Assembly: GCA_026708325.1 (NCBI GenBank)
Contig: JAPOVC010000014.1
Span: 186,001-250,000 of the forward strand
Source: Anaerolineaceae bacterium
GTDB lineage: Bacteria; Chloroflexota; Anaerolineae; Aggregatilineales; Phototrophicaceae
Length of the DNA stretch: 64,000 nucleotides
Direction: 5' to 3'
The stretch's first letter is position 1. Each line of letters starts with the position of its first letter. The notes below the pieces were generated by a model that saw only the letters and a program-made list of their open reading frames with translations, did no database searches and was not told where the DNA came from. Both the position numbers and the translations under genes were made by a program. This document shows positions 1 through 8,167 of the stretch, in pieces.

Positions 1-968
1 CTGGCCATCGCCTCGAGCACCTTGAGTCTCGTGCCGCTGCCTGCCTGGAGAGGGGCGACGTACACGTCACAGCCATGAAGCCAGGGTTGAATTTCCTCGA
101 CCCAACCCGTGACGTGAATGTGTCTGGACCTTGCCAATTGCTTTAGGCTGGAATGGGGCGACTGACCGACGATATTCAGCTGGCACCCGGGGCGCGCATC
201 CACCACCCGAGGCAGCACGCGATTGCAGAACCAGTGCATGGCGTCGACGTTGGGACGGTAGTCCATTTTGCCGGTGAAGGCGAGGACAGGCACGGCATTT
301 TCCCCATGCCTTGCCAGAGTGTAGTGGCTGGTAAAGATGCCGTTGGGCACCACGGCGACCGGACTATGCGGGGACAGCGCCCGCAATGCGCGAGCATCCT
401 CTTCGGAAACTGCCAGCGTCCCCCTGGCCAGATGGCAAATGTTGCGCTCGAAACTGGCGATGCGCCGGGCCTGCAACCAGGACCACAGGGCGCGAGGCCA
501 GCGTGCAGTTTGCCGACGGTCAACCAGAAACAGATTTCGCTGCAGGAGGTATTCGGCGTTGAAGGCATCGTAGCAGCAGGGCAGATCCGGTCGCCACTGC
601 CGCACGAGGGGCAAGAGATCGCAGACCTCCAGACCTTCGAACTGCACCAGGTCAAAATCCTGCCTTTCCAGCAACTCCTTCAGGCCCTGGCGCAATTCAT
701 GGCTGACCAGTCGCAGTGCGATGTCGGGCTTGCCGCTGAGCACAAGGTCCCTCAGGCGGTCGACCGGCCTTCGTGTTGGCGGCGACGCCGTGACGATTTC
801 TTCGCAGAGGCCATGCAGGGGTGAGTCAGCTTCCGGCGGCGGGCCAACGCTGAGCAAACTGATCCGCTGTCCGGCGCCATGCAAGCCCTTCAGCAGACCG
901 AGGACGCGCATGGTGCCCCCCTGGTGCGCCGGCCAGGGGAGGGCAGGTGTGACCATCAGGACCTTCAT
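1..968 (-). CDS. Glycosyltransferase family 4/1 protein, partial (C-terminus beyond left edge)
   Basis: An open frame runs from an ATG at 968-966 to the left edge without a stop, giving about 322 residues. The N-terminus (MKVLMVTPALPWPAHQGGT) is the usual start of GT-B glycosyltransferases, with a Gly-rich loop that binds the nucleotide sugar. Later come a TLAVSEEDARAL-type segment (about residues 187-198), a VVPNGI segment and VAPLQAGSGTRLKVLEAMA, the acidic region near the sugar-nucleotide site. It probably transfers a sugar to a cell-envelope or exopolysaccharide acceptor in the cytoplasm; donor and acceptor cannot be read. Its ATG overlaps the stop of the upstream glycosyltransferase by four bases (ATGA), so the two are probably translated together. 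Confidence 0.9.
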   Translation of the reverse strand, partial: MKVLMVTPALPWPAHQGGTMRVLGLLKGLHGAGQRISLLSVGPPPEADSPLHGLCEEIVTASPPTRRPVDRLRDLVLSGKPDIALRLVSHELRQGLKELLERQDFDLVQFEGLEVCDLLPLVRQWRPDLPCCYDAFNAEYLLQRNLFLVDRRQTARWPRALWSWLQARRIASFERNICHLARGTLAVSEEDARALRALSPHSPVAVVPNGIFTSHYTLARHGENAVPVLAFTGKMDYRPNVDAMHWFCNRVLPRVVDARPGCQLNIVGQSPHSSLKQLARSRHIHVTGWVEEIQPWLHGCDVYVAPLQAGSGTRLKVLEAMA

Positions 969-2074
969 GCGTCGTTCAAGACCTGATCCCACACCTGAAG
1001 CAGGGCTTTCACGTGCCTTTCCCAGGAGAAGTTTGCGGTGCGCTTCAAGCCGGCCGCTTCCTGCGCTGCTCGCCAGTCGCTGTCGCCCAGCGCCCGCATC
1101 ATGGCCGCTGCAAGGGCATGGGAATCATTGGGGTCGATCTGAATCCCCACGTCCCCCACGACTTCGGGCAAAGAGGACACATTGCTCACGATGGGCATGG
1201 TGCCGCAGGCCATGGCCTCCAGCGCCGGCAGGCCAAAGCCCTCGTAGCGGGAGGGAAGGACCAGGGCGCTCGCGAGGCCGTAAAGAGCCGGCAGGGAGTC
1301 CTGGCCGACGTCTTCGCGCCAGATGATTTCATCGGCGACCCGCAGGTCCCTGATCCCACGCAGTGTCTCGTCAAAGAGCCAGCCTTTACGCCCGGCCAAC
1401 ACTAGCGGGGGTGCATCTGGCAACTGTTCTTTCAGCAGGCTCCACGCCTCGATCAAGGTGATCAGATTTTTCCGTGGTTCGAAGGTGCCGACGAAGAGGA
1501 AAAAGTCCTTCGGCAACTCCAGTTTGCGTCGCTCTTCGTCGAGAGCGTGAGCGCTGAGGGGTCTGAATTGTCCGTTGACGCCGTGATGCAGCGTCGTTAT
1601 GCGCTCCGCCGGCACCTGCAGCAATTCGATGATGTCCTGCCTGGTGGCGTGGGAGACGGTCAGGATATGGTCGGCCTGGCGCACGGCGCGGCCCAGTTGA
1701 CCGCTGTAGTAGCGCCGGCTTTCCCTGGTCATGTACTCGGGGAAGTGAAGAAAATGCAAATCGTGAATGGTAATGACGTGCCGCCGGGCCCCGCGCAAGG
1801 GCGGAATGAAGTCCGGGCTGTGCAGCAGGTCCAGCCCCCTGGGGAGCAGCTCGATGCTCAGGGAGTACTTTTCCAAAACATGGTGACATGGTGTGTAGAG
1901 CGTCGATCGATCGAAGCGTCCGGCCAGGGAGCATCGCGCCTTGCGGCTCTCCAGAACCGTGAGTTGGTGGTTCGTGTCCTGCGACTGAAGTGCGTTCAGC
2001 ACTTCCCTGATCCACGTCGCAATGCCGCCCTGGTGGTAGGCCGGCAGGCGGGCATCAAAGCCGATTCGGGACAT
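965..2074 (-). CDS. Glycosyltransferase family 4 (GT-B fold)
   Basis: A 369-residue GT4 glycosyltransferase beginning MSRIGFDARLPAYHQGGIATW. The frame is open upstream, but the family N-terminus and the promoter position both point to the ATG at 2074. The donor-binding half shows FLFVGTFEPRKNL (first strand of the C-terminal Rossmann domain) and PSRYEGFGLPALEAMACG, the E-x7-E motif that contacts the nucleotide sugar. The length is normal for the family. It likely adds hexose residues to an envelope glycan or glycolipid. It is followed by a second glycosyltransferase overlapping by four bases, forming a two-gene polysaccharide unit. There is no Shine-Dalgarno sequence, and a TATACT box ends six bases before the ATG, suggesting a nearly leaderless mRNA. 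Confidence 0.92.
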   Translation of the reverse strand: MSRIGFDARLPAYHQGGIATWIREVLNALQSQDTNHQLTVLESRKARCSLAGRFDRSTLYTPCHHVLEKYSLSIELLPRGLDLLHSPDFIPPLRGARRHVITIHDLHFLHFPEYMTRESRRYYSGQLGRAVRQADHILTVSHATRQDIIELLQVPAERITTLHHGVNGQFRPLSAHALDEERRKLELPKDFFLFVGTFEPRKNLITLIEAWSLLKEQLPDAPPLVLAGRKGWLFDETLRGIRDLRVADEIIWREDVGQDSLPALYGLASALVLPSRYEGFGLPALEAMACGTMPIVSNVSSLPEVVGDVGIQIDPNDSHALAAAMMRALGDSDWRAAQEAAGLKRTANFSWERHVKALLQVWDQVLNDA

Positions 2075-2080
2075 GGATTC

Positions 2081-2086
2081 AGTATA
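2081..2086 (-). promoter_or_regulatory. -10 box (TATACT) directly before a glycosyltransferase start
   Basis: On the minus strand TATACT is followed by six bases and then the ATG at 2074. Transcription would start at or within a base or two of the start codon. No convincing -35 element is visible (a TGGAAA lies 15 bases upstream), and no Shine-Dalgarno sequence is present. Confidence 0.4.
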
Positions 2087-2114
2087 GCCTTTTGACCCAG
2101 GTTTCCACAGACGG

Positions 2115-2894
2115 CTAAAGCCAGCGGTCCAGCAAACGCGCCACCGTGCCCTGTTCAAACAGTTTCCCCAGCGCGCGGTCAACGACTCTCCAGCGCGTGG
2201 GCGGGTCGGACAACAGGGCCATGGCCAGGTGTTGATCGCTGACCTGATGCATCACCAGGGTCATTTCCTGCTGCCGCAGGTAGAGCCGGGCGTCCAGGGC
2301 ATCGACCAGGGCGGCATGCGCAACACGAAACCGCAGGGCGTCCAGGGCGTGTTGCGGCAACTCGTAGGGAAGAACTGTAAAGGCGGCAATTCGTCGCTGC
2401 CAGCGACGTGCTTCGGCATCGGCGGCGGAACCCAGCGCCAGCGCCAGCGAACGACCCGCCATGTCTTGCATGGACCTGAAGGGCAGGTCCTCATGGCTGA
2501 CCAGCGCCAGGCCGGCATTGAACCAGGGACGCGTCGCAAGAACGTCGGCTTCCATGGCGGTCTGGCGGGCGTCCACCACAATCAGCAGGTCGACGATGCC
2601 CAGGCGCAGGGCATCGAAGCGGCCGTCCAGTGAAACGTTGACGAAAAGTGGCGTGAGGCCCAATTCGCCGGCCAGAGCCTGTCCCAACCCGATTACCAGC
2701 CCCGCCGGCTCCCCGTCCCAAAGATGGATATAGGGAGAGGGAGATGTTTCGATGCCCATTCGCAGGATTCCGCCGGGGAACAGGTCTGCGACTTCCGGCG
2801 CAGGAGTACGGCCGCGCCCGGCAAGGGCCGCAACAATTGTCAGGGCCATCAGGCCCAGGGCGATCAGGACGGCGCGACGGGCGGGGGCAACCAC
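2115..2894 (-). CDS. Extracellular solute-binding protein, family 3 (amino-acid type)
   Basis: A 259-residue protein with an N-terminal hydrophobic helix (about residues 8-25) and a family-3 solute-binding fold. Visible features are LRMGIETSPSPYIHLWDG near the start of lobe 1, a GLVIGLGQALAGELGL helix, DLLIVVDARQT, and the second-lobe segment MAGRSLALALGSAADAEARR. Such proteins capture amino acids or similar small polar compounds for an ABC transporter, but no partner permease is adjacent. The start is a GTG at 2894, which overlaps the end of the upstream glycosidase gene by 31 bases. No lipobox cysteine follows the hydrophobic segment, so it is either released by signal peptidase or stays N-terminally anchored. 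Confidence 0.75.
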   Translation of the reverse strand: MVAPARRAVLIALGLMALTIVAALAGRGRTPAPEVADLFPGGILRMGIETSPSPYIHLWDGEPAGLVIGLGQALAGELGLTPLFVNVSLDGRFDALRLGIVDLLIVVDARQTAMEADVLATRPWFNAGLALVSHEDLPFRSMQDMAGRSLALALGSAADAEARRWQRRIAAFTVLPYELPQHALDALRFRVAHAALVDALDARLYLRQQEMTLVMHQVSDQHLAMALLSDPPTRWRVVDRALGKLFEQGTVARLLDRWL

Positions 2895-4036
2895 AGGGCG
2901 TCACCGCTTTCCTGGCCGCTGGCCAGGTTCCGGACCGCATGGTAGACCGGTTTCTTCAGGAATTCTGGTGTAATCAGGGTGAAACCGTCGCGCCAGTTCG
3001 TGGACGGCGCGGGATAGCGCAAGGCCCACAGGCAAAGGCTATCCAGCCAGGGCCATTGCCGGCTCGAAAACCGCAGGGCGTCCAGCGTGTAACGGATGCG
3101 TCGGGCAGGGCTGACGGCCAGGTCATGGTGTGGGTCATCGTTCCAGCCGGTCTCCGTCAGGAAGAATGCCAGTTTTCCGTCAGAATGACGTTGAACGACA
3201 TCCCGCTGGAGTTCTGTCCGGCGGAAATTCAGGCGGTCGTGGGCTGAGGGGGCCTCCGGGCCCTCGGTGAATCCATAGCTGTGCAAGGCAAGCCCGTCGA
3301 TCCAGTCGGCGGCGCCGGCAGCGAAACTTTCTTCCAACCATACCAGGTCGTTCATTCCCTGCGGGCTGCCAACAGGTTCGAGAGTTGGCGCCGGGCCGGC
3401 TGCCAGCAGGACGGTATCCGGGCTCGCTGCCCGCACAGCATCATGGGTCAGGCTCAGCAGTTCGACGTACTCCTGCGGCGACACTGTGGCGTGACCCCAC
3501 TCAAACGCAAGGTTTGGTTCGTTCCAGATGATCAGGTGTTTCACTTCCTTTTGGTAGCGGGCCGCGAAGCTGGCCACAAAGTCGGCGAAGTCGTCCCATG
3601 CTTCGGGCGGTAGCGTGTTCAGGGTAGTGGGAGACTCTTGCCCGGTGCTTTCGCGGGCCCAGGCCGGCACCATGCCCATACGGGCGATGACTTGCAAACC
3701 CTGATTTCTGGCATGACGCAGGATGCGGTCGGCCTGGTGCCAGTTGTGCTTGCCCGGTGAAGTCTCGAAATAGGCCCAGGGGAAGAATTCGACGATGGTG
3801 CCGGCACCCATTTCACGTACGAGTTGCAGACTGCGTTGAATCTTCCATTCCAACACCTCGTCAATGAGGCGCGTATGGACGCAAAGCTGTGGCAGGCTGG
3901 TGACGACCTGTTGCGGCTCCTGCAGCGTCGCCCGCGGTTCCACGGGATGGAGAACATGGAGAAACGGGAGGACAACAAGCAGCCGCAGCGCTATCGGCCC
4001 CTGTCTGGCAATGACTTTCAGACGCTCTTGCATCAT
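2864..4036 (-). CDS. GH39/GH5-like TIM-barrel glycoside hydrolase, exported
   Basis: A 390-residue protein with an N-terminal hydrophobic stretch (about residues 14-30) followed by a (beta/alpha)8-type retaining glycosidase domain. The putative acid/base glutamate is E173 in IIWNEPNLAFEW, and the putative nucleophile is the Glu in FFLTETGW near residue 297. Both sit where clan GH-A enzymes place them. Substrate is not predictable; the family covers xylosidases, iduronidases and endo-acting enzymes. It lies between the Mo-hydroxylase genes and a solute-binding protein and overlaps the latter by 31 bases, so it may share a transcript with it. The start at 4036 is the first of two adjacent ATG codons, with no clear ribosome site. 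Confidence 0.8.
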   Translation of the reverse strand: MMQERLKVIARQGPIALRLLVVLPFLHVLHPVEPRATLQEPQQVVTSLPQLCVHTRLIDEVLEWKIQRSLQLVREMGAGTIVEFFPWAYFETSPGKHNWHQADRILRHARNQGLQVIARMGMVPAWARESTGQESPTTLNTLPPEAWDDFADFVASFAARYQKEVKHLIIWNEPNLAFEWGHATVSPQEYVELLSLTHDAVRAASPDTVLLAAGPAPTLEPVGSPQGMNDLVWLEESFAAGAADWIDGLALHSYGFTEGPEAPSAHDRLNFRRTELQRDVVQRHSDGKLAFFLTETGWNDDPHHDLAVSPARRIRYTLDALRFSSRQWPWLDSLCLWALRYPAPSTNWRDGFTLITPEFLKKPVYHAVRNLASGQESGDALWLPPPVAPS

Positions 4037-4087
4037 GTGAGCCGGTTACAGCGCCGCCTGGACGAAAGGCAGTGCTGCCTGACAGAC

Positions 4088-6937
4088 TCAGGCCTGCAGT
4101 TTGATCTCCCGCACATCGTGCCAGGCGCTGTGGACCTCTGTTTCGCCGCGGCGCAGCGCGAGCAACAGGGCATCCTGGTCGACGGGCAAGCTGAAAACGC
4201 GCACTCCCACGGCATTGTAGATGGCATTGGTGATCGCCGGCATCGTGTTGATGGAAGGAATCTCGCCCACGCCCTTGGCGCCATAAGGCCCTTCGCTCGC
4301 CGGGTCCTCGACCAGATAGCTCACAATCTCCGGCGCGTGTTTGATACTGGGCATCTTGTAGCGCGCCAGCAGGGTCGACCAGGGCACACCATCCTCGACG
4401 ATGTAGCTCTCGGTGAGCGCATTGCCCAGAGCCATCACAATGCCGCCCTCGATTTGCCCCTGCAGCAGCATGGGGTTGATCGCCCGGCCCACGTCCGTGG
4501 CGGAAATGATCTTCTCGCAATGGACGACACCCGTATTCAGGTCGACGCTGACGAGCGCGATCTGCGTAGCGTAGGAAAAGGCGAAATGCATGTCGCCGCC
4601 GGTGCCGAGCGGCTGGGTCTTTGGCCCCCAGTATTCGTGCTGGATGCGCGTCGGAATACCCTGGCTGCGGGCCAGCCGTACCGCATCGCCGAAACTGACG
4701 CTGCTCCCGTTGACCCGGACCAGTCCTTCTTCGAAGCGTAGCAGGTCCGGCGGCTGGTCATGCTCTTCGGACAGGACGCTGCTGAGCGCGTCACGCAGGC
4801 CGATAGCGGCGTGGCGCACCGCGTTGCCGCTCATAAAGGTCTGACGGCTGGCTGTTGTGGGCCCGCCATCCGGCGTCAGGTCCGTATCGGAAAGCAATAC
4901 GCGAACCTGGGTGTAGGGCAAACCCAGCTCTTCCGCGGCGCACTGGGCCAATACGGCGACGAGACCCTGCCCCATATCGGCCGAAGAGGTGCGCACTTCC
5001 ACAGTCCCGTCGCCATAGGCTTCCACTTCGGCGGCGGACTTGTCCGGCGCGCCACCGCCGAGGCCGGTGTTCTTGTAGGCGCAGGCGACGCCCCAGCCCC
5101 AGGCCAGGTCGCCCTCACGCCAGCCCCAGCGGAAATTGCCATTGGCCACCCCGCGCAGGTCCTCATCGCAAATCCGGATGGTCTCCTGCAGTCCCACGCT
5201 GTCACGCAACTTCTGCCCGGTCGCCGTGACCACGCCTACCTTGTGGGCGTTGATTTGCCGCAGTTCAAGCGGGTCCATTCCAAGTTCTTCTGCAATCAGG
5301 TCCATGTTCTGCTCGACGGCGAAGGCGCTTTGCGTGACCCCGAAACCGCGGAAAGCGCCGGCAGGCGGGTTGTTAGTGTACATGGCGTAACAATCGATCT
5401 TGGCGTGAGGAACGTCATACGGACCGGTCGCGTGCGTGGTCGCGCGCGTCATCACCTTGTCGCTCAGGCTGGCGTAGGCGCCGGCGTCGCCATATAACTC
5501 GGCTTCCACCGCCGTCAGCCGCCCGTCGCGCTTCGCCCCGGTGCGTATGCGAATGACGGTGGCGTGTCGCTTGGGATGGAATAGCAGGGACTCCTGGCGG
5601 GAATACAGCATTTTGACCGGTCGCCCCAGGGCGTCGGCGAGCATGGCCACGTGAATCTGGCCGGCGATGTCTTCCTTGCCGCCGAAGCCGCCGCCAATCA
5701 GCGTACCTCGTACGCGGACCAGGTCGTCCGGCAGGTCCATGGCCCGCGCGACCTGGTTGCGGTCCTGGTAGGGAATTTGCGAACCAACATATATGGTCAG
5801 CTTGGGGTGCTCCCCGTCGTAGCCGGCCGGGACGCCGATGGTGCATTCCGGTTCGAGGAAGGCGTGTTCAATGATCGGCGTGCGGTAGGTGCGCTCGACA
5901 ACCACGTCGGCTTCATCAAAGCCTCGCTGTAGATCACCATGCCTGACCTTGATGTGTTTCAAAAGGTTTCCACTCTCACGCCCTGCATGGACGAGGGGAG
6001 CTTCTGCCGTGTGTGCATAAACGGGGTCCGCCACGACAGGCAACGTCTCGTAGTCAACGTCGATGAGTTTCAGGGCCTGGTTGGTGATGTCCTCGGTTTC
6101 CGCAGCGACAAGAGCGATGGCATCGCCCATGTAGCGCGCCGTCTCGTTTTCGCCTATCAACACCGGCCAGTCCAGGGTGACAATGCCATGCGCATTTTCG
6201 CCTGGCACATCCGCCCTTGTGAGCACGGCCAGTACTCCTGGCGTGGCGCGGGCCCGGCTGGTGTCAATGCGGCGCACAATGGCATGAGGGTGCGCGGACC
6301 TCAGGGTGCGGCCAAAGGCCATGCCGGGGAAACTGTAATCGTCCGTGTATTTGGCGCGGCCGGTAACCCGATCGACAATGTCGGGCACGAGTTCACTGTG
6401 ACCGACACTCTTGAGGGGAGCGACCACTTCAGGCTCGGCGGGTGGCAAGGGGTCTTCACCGCGCAACACCTTGCCGGCGGAGTGGATGGCCTGCAGCACG
6501 CTGGTGTATCCCGTGCAACGGCAATAGGTGTCCTTCAGGGCGACCTTAATGTCACGATCGTCAGGTTCAGGGTTTTCCTCCAGCAGGGCAGCGGCCGTCA
6601 TCATCAGGCCAGGCGTGCAAAAGCCGCACTGGACGGCGCAATGGTTGATGAACTCAGTCTGCAGGGGGTGCAACTGCTCCTCGCCATCGGCGGCGCGGCA
6701 CGCCAGCCCTTCCACCGTGCGGACCGACCGGCCCTGGGCCTTAAAGGCGGGATAGATGCAGGAATCTACGGGGATCCCGTCCACGTGCACCGTGCAGATG
6801 CCGCATTCGGCCTCATCACATCCGATTTTGGTCCCCGTCAGACCCAGCTCTTGCCGCAGCAGGGCGGCCAAGGTGAGCGATTCCGGGACTTCCAGTTCAT
6901 GGTCGACGCCATTCACGTTCAGTTGGAGTTCAGTCAT
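4088..6937 (-). CDS. Fused [2Fe-2S]/molybdopterin subunit of a xanthine dehydrogenase-family hydroxylase (XdhD-like)
   Basis: A 949-residue fusion. Residues 1-160 carry the two [2Fe-2S] clusters: C40, C45, C48 and C60 (plant ferredoxin type) and C104, C107, C139 and C141 (the CGFC...CRC helical domain). Residues from about 178 form the molybdenum-binding subunit, with GGGFGGKED at 416-423, GAFRGFGV at 527-534, a DMGQG motif and a C-terminal GAKGVGE whose Glu is the usual catalytic base. The order FeS-Mo in one chain without an FAD domain matches E. coli XdhD and selenate-reductase-like proteins, and the FAD subunit is the next gene upstream. It probably hydroxylates a purine or other N-heterocycle with water and passes electrons FeS to FAD. 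An AGGAGAG ribosome site precedes the ATG. Confidence 0.92.
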   Translation of the reverse strand: MTELQLNVNGVDHELEVPESLTLAALLRQELGLTGTKIGCDEAECGICTVHVDGIPVDSCIYPAFKAQGRSVRTVEGLACRAADGEEQLHPLQTEFINHCAVQCGFCTPGLMMTAAALLEENPEPDDRDIKVALKDTYCRCTGYTSVLQAIHSAGKVLRGEDPLPPAEPEVVAPLKSVGHSELVPDIVDRVTGRAKYTDDYSFPGMAFGRTLRSAHPHAIVRRIDTSRARATPGVLAVLTRADVPGENAHGIVTLDWPVLIGENETARYMGDAIALVAAETEDITNQALKLIDVDYETLPVVADPVYAHTAEAPLVHAGRESGNLLKHIKVRHGDLQRGFDEADVVVERTYRTPIIEHAFLEPECTIGVPAGYDGEHPKLTIYVGSQIPYQDRNQVARAMDLPDDLVRVRGTLIGGGFGGKEDIAGQIHVAMLADALGRPVKMLYSRQESLLFHPKRHATVIRIRTGAKRDGRLTAVEAELYGDAGAYASLSDKVMTRATTHATGPYDVPHAKIDCYAMYTNNPPAGAFRGFGVTQSAFAVEQNMDLIAEELGMDPLELRQINAHKVGVVTATGQKLRDSVGLQETIRICDEDLRGVANGNFRWGWREGDLAWGWGVACAYKNTGLGGGAPDKSAAEVEAYGDGTVEVRTSSADMGQGLVAVLAQCAAEELGLPYTQVRVLLSDTDLTPDGGPTTASRQTFMSGNAVRHAAIGLRDALSSVLSEEHDQPPDLLRFEEGLVRVNGSSVSFGDAVRLARSQGIPTRIQHEYWGPKTQPLGTGGDMHFAFSYATQIALVSVDLNTGVVHCEKIISATDVGRAINPMLLQGQIEGGIVMALGNALTESYIVEDGVPWSTLLARYKMPSIKHAPEIVSYLVEDPASEGPYGAKGVGEIPSINTMPAITNAIYNAVGVRVFSLPVDQDALLLALRRGETEVHSAWHDVREIKLQA

Positions 6938-6955
6938 GGCGGCTCTCCTGGTCGA

Positions 6956-7879
6956 CTATCCTAGTCCTACGCCTTCGGCCCTGGCCACACCGCTGCGGGC
7001 TCTTTTGATTGCAAGTGGCAAGACCTGGTTCAGCAGGGTCTCAATCATGTGTGACCGGTATTCCGCGCTGGCCCGGTACTTGCTGGCCCGCGGATTCAAC
7101 TGGTCTCGCGCGGCGGATGCCACGTGCCTGATGAGCCCATCTGTGATTTCCTGGCCGCGCAGCGAGTCCTCGACATCTGCCGCGAGGACCGGCACGCGGT
7201 CTACCGGGCTAATACAGATTCGAATATCCTTCAGGACCCGCCGGCTCTCGTCCAGTTGCACCCACACGGCACACCCAAGGATGGGCAATGCCACGCCCTG
7301 CGGCCGCATGATGCGCTTGAACGCGCTGGCCTCGCCCTCCTGACAGCAGCGGAAACGGAACCCCACCAACACGTCCTGCCTGGAATCAAGTGCCGAAATT
7401 CCGGGACCGCGGAAGATCTGCGTGACGGGCAGCCATTCCCGAATTCCGTTGTGCCATGCCACTTCGGCGTCCGCGCCAAGGGCGACGAGAGAGGTGGTAC
7501 CGTCACCGGCGGGCAGGGCATGGGCCACGTTGCCGCCCAGCGTCGCCACGTTGCGGACCTGCAATCCACCGACCACCCCGCAACTCTCCACGAGGCAGGT
7601 TGCGTATTCCTCGACGAGCGGTGATTTGACTATGGACGTATGCGTGACGGCGGCGCCGACGTACAGCAAGCCATCCCTCACGGAAATCTTCGTCATCTCG
7701 GACACGGTGGTGACGTCGACGAGCGCGGCCAGTGGGTGGTCCCCCTTTTCGACGTGTTGCATGTCGATGAGGAGGTCTGTGCCGCCTGCAATCAGGCGCG
7801 CCTGGCCATCGTAACGGGCCAGACAGGCAAGCGCATCGGCAACTGTGCGGGGCGTGTGATAGTGCTCCCAAAGCGCCAC
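6956..7879 (-). CDS. FAD-binding subunit of a molybdenum hydroxylase (YgfM/XdhB-like)
   Basis: A protein of about 307 residues of the CO dehydrogenase flavoprotein family. It has IAGGTDLL (the first FAD pyrophosphate loop) and VRNVATLGGNVAHALPAGD (the second FAD loop), followed by the C-terminal CO_deh_flav_C domain. It takes electrons from the FeS clusters of the fused Mo subunit encoded 18 bases downstream, so these two genes form a complete enzyme. I chose the GTG at 7879 because an AGGGGA ribosome site lies six bases upstream and family homology starts there (ALWEHYHTP). The frame stays open to 8185, with an alternative ATG at 8008 that lies inside the predicted promoter. Confidence 0.82.
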   Translation of the reverse strand: MALWEHYHTPRTVADALACLARYDGQARLIAGGTDLLIDMQHVEKGDHPLAALVDVTTVSEMTKISVRDGLLYVGAAVTHTSIVKSPLVEEYATCLVESCGVVGGLQVRNVATLGGNVAHALPAGDGTTSLVALGADAEVAWHNGIREWLPVTQIFRGPGISALDSRQDVLVGFRFRCCQEGEASAFKRIMRPQGVALPILGCAVWVQLDESRRVLKDIRICISPVDRVPVLAADVEDSLRGQEITDGLIRHVASAARDQLNPRASKYRASAEYRSHMIETLLNQVLPLAIKRARSGVARAEGVGLG

Positions 7880-7983
7880 AAGGCGTCCCCTGTACGGCGA
7901 TACACAACCAGGCAGCACTTTTCGCGGGGCTTCCGGGACCGCGCCGCCAGTCTGTTCAACTGACGACTGCACACGGTAACCCC

Positions 7984-8012
7984 AGTATAACGGGCGATAC
8001 AAATGCATGCAA
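7984..8012 (-). promoter_or_regulatory. Predicted sigma70-type promoter for the FAD/XdhD-like operon
   Basis: Minus strand TTGCAT (8007-8012), a 17-base spacer and TATACT (7984-7989). The predicted transcript start near 7977 leaves a leader of about 98 bases before the GTG at 7879. This supports the internal start of the FAD subunit. Confidence 0.45.
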
Positions 8013-8064
8013 ATTTTTCTGCCTGACGGCGAATGAGCCGATGTCATTGGCAACGATGACCGTT

Positions 8065-8092
8065 TTGCATTCTGTGAATTGTGTGTTATTAA
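8065..8092 (+). promoter_or_regulatory. Possible promoter of the nucleoside-type ABC transporter operon
   Basis: TTGCAT (8065-8070), a 16-base spacer and TATTAA (8087-8092) lie about 75 bases before the first permease, in the divergent region shared with the FAD/XdhD operon. Confidence 0.3.
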
Positions 8093-8133
8093 GGAGCCTG
8101 GCTGCGCGCCATCATTTGTGGATGAATTGTGTG
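8075..8133. repeat. 11-bp direct repeat pair in a divergent promoter region
   Basis: TGAATTGTGTG occurs at 8075-8085 and again at 8123-8133. A third partial copy, GTGAATTG, is at 8131-8138. The first copy sits between the predicted -35 and -10 boxes of the transporter promoter. Repeats placed like this often bind a regulator, but none is encoded nearby. Confidence 0.4.
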
Positions 8134-8167
8134 AATTGGGCGGTTTCCCCATGGAATCGCGCAAACT

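Noticed and set aside
153..824. 223-codon plus-strand frame at the left edge
   Set aside because: It is antisense to a well-supported partial glycosyltransferase on the minus strand with no stop to the window edge.
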